From Tubiluchus corallicola (Eukaryota; Priapulida; Priapulimorpha; Priapulimorphida; Tubiluchidae), in NCBI GenBank assembly GCA_030141605.1, contig JAQGDQ010000041.1:312001-372000 (forward strand): a stretch of 60,000 nucleotides of DNA, read 5' to 3'. Both the position numbers and the translations under genes were made by a program. This document shows, piece after piece, positions 54,701 through 60,000 of the stretch (the first letter of the stretch is position 1; each line of letters begins with the position of its first letter). The notes under the pieces are model-generated. The model saw nothing but the letters and a program-made list of their open reading frames with translations, searched no databases and had not been told where the DNA came from.

Positions 54701-57700
54701 CAGCTTGTAATAATTTGCCTGAGTTAAAATAGCAGTAATGAGCAATATTTCGTGCGCGCGCATCACAGCGCCAAGACTGGGTCTCAGGTACAAAGCAACC
54801 TGCAAGTTGCAACCTCGCGTACTACAGAACTGTATGACGTACATAACAGCCTATAAATTGATCATAGGTAATGGATAGCACTCAGTTCAGGCAAGTGATT
54901 AATAGAGAAAAACTGTTAATCATTAATAGCCCGACCCTCGTCATTCTTACAGCAGAGTACAAGCTGACATTAATAAATGGCTAGTACATTGGGGCCAAGC
55001 ATCAAAGTTTAATAGAGAATCTTATCGACTTTTCTAACCATCTTAACAACCAGGGTGAAAATAAACGGTAGGCCTACAGCCTTACAATCACTATATTGTT
55101 CTTAAAAGCAGAAGCTACTAATGATCCTGTAACAATGTTTATATAAGTTACCTTGATTTTCTAGACTTACAACAAATCGCATCTTTATTCTATAACCACG
55201 AAGAAAATGTAAATGAACATTATTCATAACGACTATACCATTCTGTTGCAACATAATAAAGCATTCTAGTTTGGTTAATAAAACAAATCTAATAAGTATT
55301 ATTGCAACACTAATAATATTTTTCTAAACTGCCAGAGAAGTCAGTTCAGAGAATCTTGGCCTAGATCTAGAATACAATTTAATTATCCGTATGGAAATGC
55401 CTAATATTACTGTTCAAATGCGACTGTAATTATACTGTCGTCGTCATCGTTGTCGCTACTGCGCCACCACCAATATTACTGCTTGTATCATTAACGATAT
55501 TAAATAGTTACATCAGACCTTAGGTATTAGTCACACGTGATCTTAATAAAAGCGTTTATTAATCTGTGCCTTGCAGCCATCATCATCGACAACGTCATAG
55601 TTAAGATATCAACAATATTAATATGAAACAGAAGCACACGATCATTCAGCACGAATCACAGTAGAATCATAAGTACATTCATTGTTTAAGTGACGTAAAG
55701 AACACTGACTGAATGTTGGTCACGGTGGTCAGAATGCTGACTGAACACTATAGTCAGCGGTCAGAACAACAACAGTTATTATTATCGTGTTATTCTAGTA
55801 GCACGAGTACATGAATTGATCAGGATAAAGGGTTAATTATCAAACCTCAACATACTGAGGAAGACAATAATGTCCAAATGTTACAATAGGCAATCAAACT
55901 AGTCTATACAATAGCTTATTACTATAGGATTTACAGAAGCATGGACACAATAATTACAAACAGCTTGCACAGACGAGGTTTCTGGTCAATCTGCATGTTC
56001 CTTATAGTTGTAACTTGCACAGACATTATTAAAAGCGCGTAGCCATATACATAACTAAACGTAAAACAACAATTTGAACAATCTTTACTTTGTAAATCAG
56101 GGTTTTTGGAGAAACGTCGAACGAGCCAACCAACGTAGCTGTTCATTTATTAATAGACGATTAGAATATAATGCGAAAAGTACTCGGAAAAATTACGTTT
56201 TTAAACGGGCGGTAGCTGGCGATGTCGTACGCCGAATTTTTCCAAACATTTCATAATAATTGTTCATTACGATGAAAAATTACAAAAATTTTCATTAAGT
56301 TCTCTGCGCTTAATTTTTGCGGTTTTTGTGGATAAATTTTAATATATAACGTTTGTAAAGTGACTACGGTTCGCCATTTTAGCAAATACATTGAAAAACC
56401 GCGTTTATATCCGTTCACCTCATACGGGGCTCAAAGCTTGCCAGCCCGACTGAATTTAAAAAATTAGCACAATGTGGCAGTGTAATTACTGTCACAATGA
56501 ATTTTGCAAACGCTTACAAACATACATAAAACGCACAGTAAACAAACTACGAAAAAAATATTCGTGAAAAGTAAAAACCATTACGCAGAAATTGCCCATT
56601 ACAGACTTACAGTGACTAAACGCCTAGGATTAAATTTAATACATTACCTGTTTAAAGTTACAGTACCTGTTTAAGCACACACGGTCATTAGCGAGTTATT
56701 AATGGCTGCTCAATTCAAACTGTCAGAACCAAAGAACACGAATGCTCACTTGAATAGTTGCAAATTCCCCAATAGGTAAATTGCACGGAGCGAGAGAAAA
56801 ACTGGTTGAAGGAGTTAAACTGCTAATTGGACTCTAGTAATCAGGAGTCACTTGAAAAGATTAATTCACTTGCTGTGCGTGCTCAATTTGAACAGGTAAA
56901 CATCTTAGCAATAGGCTGAGAGATCACTGACTGGCTGAACAAACTATTGCTTGTTACGATTTTATGAGGAGTTCATTAATAAGAAAATTCGACTGATTAA
57001 CAATACCATAATAATTAGGAACACACTATAGGCATTAGTTTCCGAACGAGTTCCTGTTTTGGTCATTATACCGAAGCAACTATCATTTTCTTAAATACTC
57101 ATCATATTTGCATAACCAGATAGCACTATTTTATACGTTAGTCAAGTTTCACAGACAACAGTCAACGACTGCAAATAATTACACAAATCCAGTTTTTACA
57201 CATAGACATAAAATCAAAGACATGTCTAATGATGTCTTCTTACTTTTCAGTATATTATTGTCAAGGCTGTCTGTTCGTGCCTGGCCTGTGCGTAGTATAC
57301 AACGCTGCATTTGATGTGCATAACATCCTGGCATCAGGTAGCATCCCTCAGGCCATAGAGCCTTTCTCTCATCACTGGTCGTTAACAGCTTTCCAAAGCA
57401 TGTCTATTTCGCTTTTTTTTGCGTCTACTCATTTACCAAAGTTGAGAAAACAGGTGCAAGGTTTGTGCAAATGATGGAAGTTTCAGATGGGAGAAATGTC
57501 ACTACTTTGTCTACTTTGTACAACGCCACGACTATGGGTGCAAGCCTGACACCTTGAAATTACAACTGTAGTTTAAAAATAATTATTTATTTGTAATTAC
57601 AGCTACAAGCGTATATGCGGAGAAGGGACTCTGTGTATATGAAGGTATATAAGCTTATCTGTTAAAAAAATCAGTTATTGGCCTCTTACCTGTCAAGACG

Positions 57701-57804
57701 AAAGACGTTGTAACGATGCCTCGTGCAGCCCAATAAAATCACAAATCTTTAGGTTATGGGCTTACGGCCGCTGCTGAGCTTTTAGCTGATATAATTTATT
57801 AATG

Positions 57805-57859
57805 GCAAAGAAGCAAGGCTCATATAACCTTGCCCGCCATTGAAAGAAAGCTTCTTTGC
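57805..57859. other. Interrupted inverted repeat (hairpin)
   Basis: GCAAAGAAGC (57805-57814) pairs with GCTTCTTTGC (57850-57859), and directly inside CAAGG pairs with CCTTG. Noncoding, function unknown. Confidence 0.6.
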
Positions 57860-60000
57860 TGTGCTGCACTCACCAAATTCATCATAACAAAGTTTAAGAT
57901 TCTTGGTCAGCACTCTGTTGTATGTATCTTCCGTTCACAAAAAGTTAGCAAATAAAGTTACATGTCTGCGACTGGGTTTTTATACGTGTTTTGTTTAAAG
58001 AAGCTGCCAGTGGCATTGACAGTTTGAATTTATAGGACATTAAGGCTTTTTATGTCTCCAGCTGCAGCTGAGTACACTAATAACAGTTAGTTATGTCTTA
58101 AAACTAATTGATTGCGAATCACAGATTCCTCTTGGTGCCCACGATATTAAGCTAGACACGTTACGTAGCTTAAACAAATTGTGCGCGACGTACTGTTGTA
58201 AAAGGAATTTCCAAAGATGCATAAAATGATATGACGACTTACTAATGCATTATGCAAGTATTTATTAAACAAGAAAAAGTATGAGTGACATAGTTAATAT
58301 AAAAAAGAGAACAAAAATCGAAATTAAAATTTTACGCTTATACGAAGCCTGATACTAATTTAGTTCAACTTTGTGGGAATTGTTAATTCAGTAATTGAGA
58401 TTATTTGAGTGTGTGCGTGTTTTTTACGCTTAGTTAACGCTATAATGTACGTATTTTTTTTAGCAAAATAGTAAATTGTGTATATATAGTAACGGTCATT
58501 TTTAATTTTCCACCCTCCAATGTTCTCTTTTGTACGTGACAGCATGTTCAACAGATCTTTAAGAGACGACAACAGATCTGAAAAACGACAGTTAACCGTG
58601 ATTTGTTATTTTTCTATTCAGACGTTTTCCTTACTATAACTCGACAGGTGGGCCTTAACTCTTTGTTCCCCACTGAAACATATATCATGTCTTATCTTCG
58701 AGCTTTAAACGAGTTTTAAATTTGACTGCAGGTGCACTCTAGTCTTTACTACTACTAGACGAACTTTAATGTCGCTGTTTTAGAAGATCCTATCATCAAT
58801 AAACCTATTACAAGGTTGAAAAATTTATGTCGGCGCTTGCCAGAAGTAGCCTGAAATGTGTTTTCAAATTTTTCTCTCCAAATGCCCACTGGGCCGTAAA
58901 GCTGTAAGGATAGTTTAATTAATGTTGAAGCAGCCAATGGCAAATTACAGCAGCATGATCCTCTGCCAGGGGTATCTCTGATTAATGGACTTTAATATAA
59001 TTTCTCACACGAAGAAAGCTAATTGTGACATAACAAAGAAAAAATGACGCCCAAGCTAAGGAATTGAATCAGGACCATCAGGTTATCGTTTAAATGATAA
59101 ACGGATATTACTGTTGCTGTCACTGTCGTCGCCATCACAGCCGACACTGTTGTTTTTCATTGTTGACAAATACACACATATAAACATAGCTTTTTTAGGC
59201 GGCTAAAAATAAACTCGCGTGGTAATAAGGCTACCTTTTCTTCTACATAACCACATCATGGTCCATATTTGGCCACTGTAGACCTTGGCTATTGGCTGTT
59301 AGCGCATCAATTTCATGATAACGATCGCTATGTCAAAGCCACTAAGTTGTTCTTTTGTCAGCCAGTAAAACCGCTATGATCATTATTTAGAGTTAATCGC
59401 AGTTTTAGAATGACAACAAGTGAACACATTCAGGGCACCTCTAATTAGCACCTACCGACAATTGAATTAACTAAAATGGCCAGAAATTGTCATTTCTGTC
59501 GAATAACGACACTTTGAATGTCATTGTTGCTGGTACGAGCCACGTATCGCGGCTGCGTTGGTATTATGGTTGCCCACAGGGTGGCTGTTTGAGACCTTAA
59601 AGCCTTACTTTGTTTATCAATATCAAATATCCATTAAGGTGCTTTACCTTGAATTTAGCATACTTATCTGCTTGTGATAAGTTATAAGAAGATCGTGGCA
59701 AAAGATCCAGTCACATCCAGATGATCACAAACAAGTTGTGTACTCAACTAAAACGTGCGTGTTCACAATATAACAGATGTTAGACAGCGTTAAAATATTC
59801 AACATTTAAACATATGGGATCGACACTTAAGATCTTTTGCACTGACAACGAACAATGAGTCTACAAACTGGTCAACACTATCTGCTTTCCTAATAGCCTG
59901 CGCGGATTATTGTTCAAGTATAGAAGTAGCAATAGGCCTACATATTTACCAAATTTCACTTTTCCTCAACATAGACGCTAGTTCGCTATATGTGTTACCC

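Larger units (their letters stand above)
45986..60000. other. 14 kb without a supportable gene
   Basis: Short open frames only, none with family features. Items noted: the CTCF-like site (46805-46814), an AT simple repeat (48745-48787), a TGACCTTGACCCA motif (54528-54540), a minus-strand donor-like site at 57690, and a hairpin (57805-57859). Long introns of the protocadherin 5' UTR or regulatory DNA are plausible contents. Confidence 0.5.

Overview
The window is AT-rich nuclear DNA from a multicellular animal, most likely a marine invertebrate. The protein-coding genes are split by GT-AG introns, the families are metazoan (a seven-repeat protocadherin, a class A GPCR, a ciliary dynein-arm assembly factor), there is a degenerate TTAGGG-type interstitial telomeric tract, and transposon remnants are abundant. 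I cannot name the phylum from sequence alone.

Layout. 1-3146: 3' part of an APE-type LINE with one frameshift. 3432-3690: minus-oriented copy of a ~17-bp minisatellite-bearing repeat that recurs at 27.4-28.0, 29.8-30.3 and 30.9-31.0 kb. 3.7-13.4 kb: no confident gene; it holds a palindromic MITE (9735-10003), weak minus-strand exon candidates (about 7.5 and 11.2 kb) and a decayed LINE split by a 387-bp TIR element (11.8-12.8 kb). 13428-20374 (+): pirin, six coding exons found in addition to a separate first exon, seven in all, about 295 aa. 22425-26845 (+): DNAAF6/PIH1D3-like, six exons, about 180 aa, with a tRNA-derived SINE in intron 2. 28819-32275 (+): two-exon class A GPCR, 500 aa. 34028-34109 (-): tRNA-Ser(UGA). 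37087-45060 (-): delta-1-like protocadherin with seven cadherin repeats, six coding exons including a 20-nt microexon, 1213 aa. 45.1-60 kb: upstream DNA of the protocadherin with a CCAAT/NRF1-like promoter candidate near 45.95 kb and otherwise no gene I can support.

The genes do not form an operon or pathway. Pirin is a nuclear/cytosolic cupin, DNAAF6 a cytoplasmic co-chaperone for axonemal dynein (so the animal has motile cilia), the GPCR an orphan signalling receptor, and the protocadherin a surface adhesion molecule. Coding models were joined by eye from splice consensus, reading phase and family similarity; no alignment was run. The most unusual content is the minisatellite-bearing repeat family with shared ends, the telomeric tract bracketed by a 13-bp inverted repeat inside it, a frame-coupled alternative-splice arrangement in the protocadherin tail, and three copies of a CTCF-core-like 10-mer.
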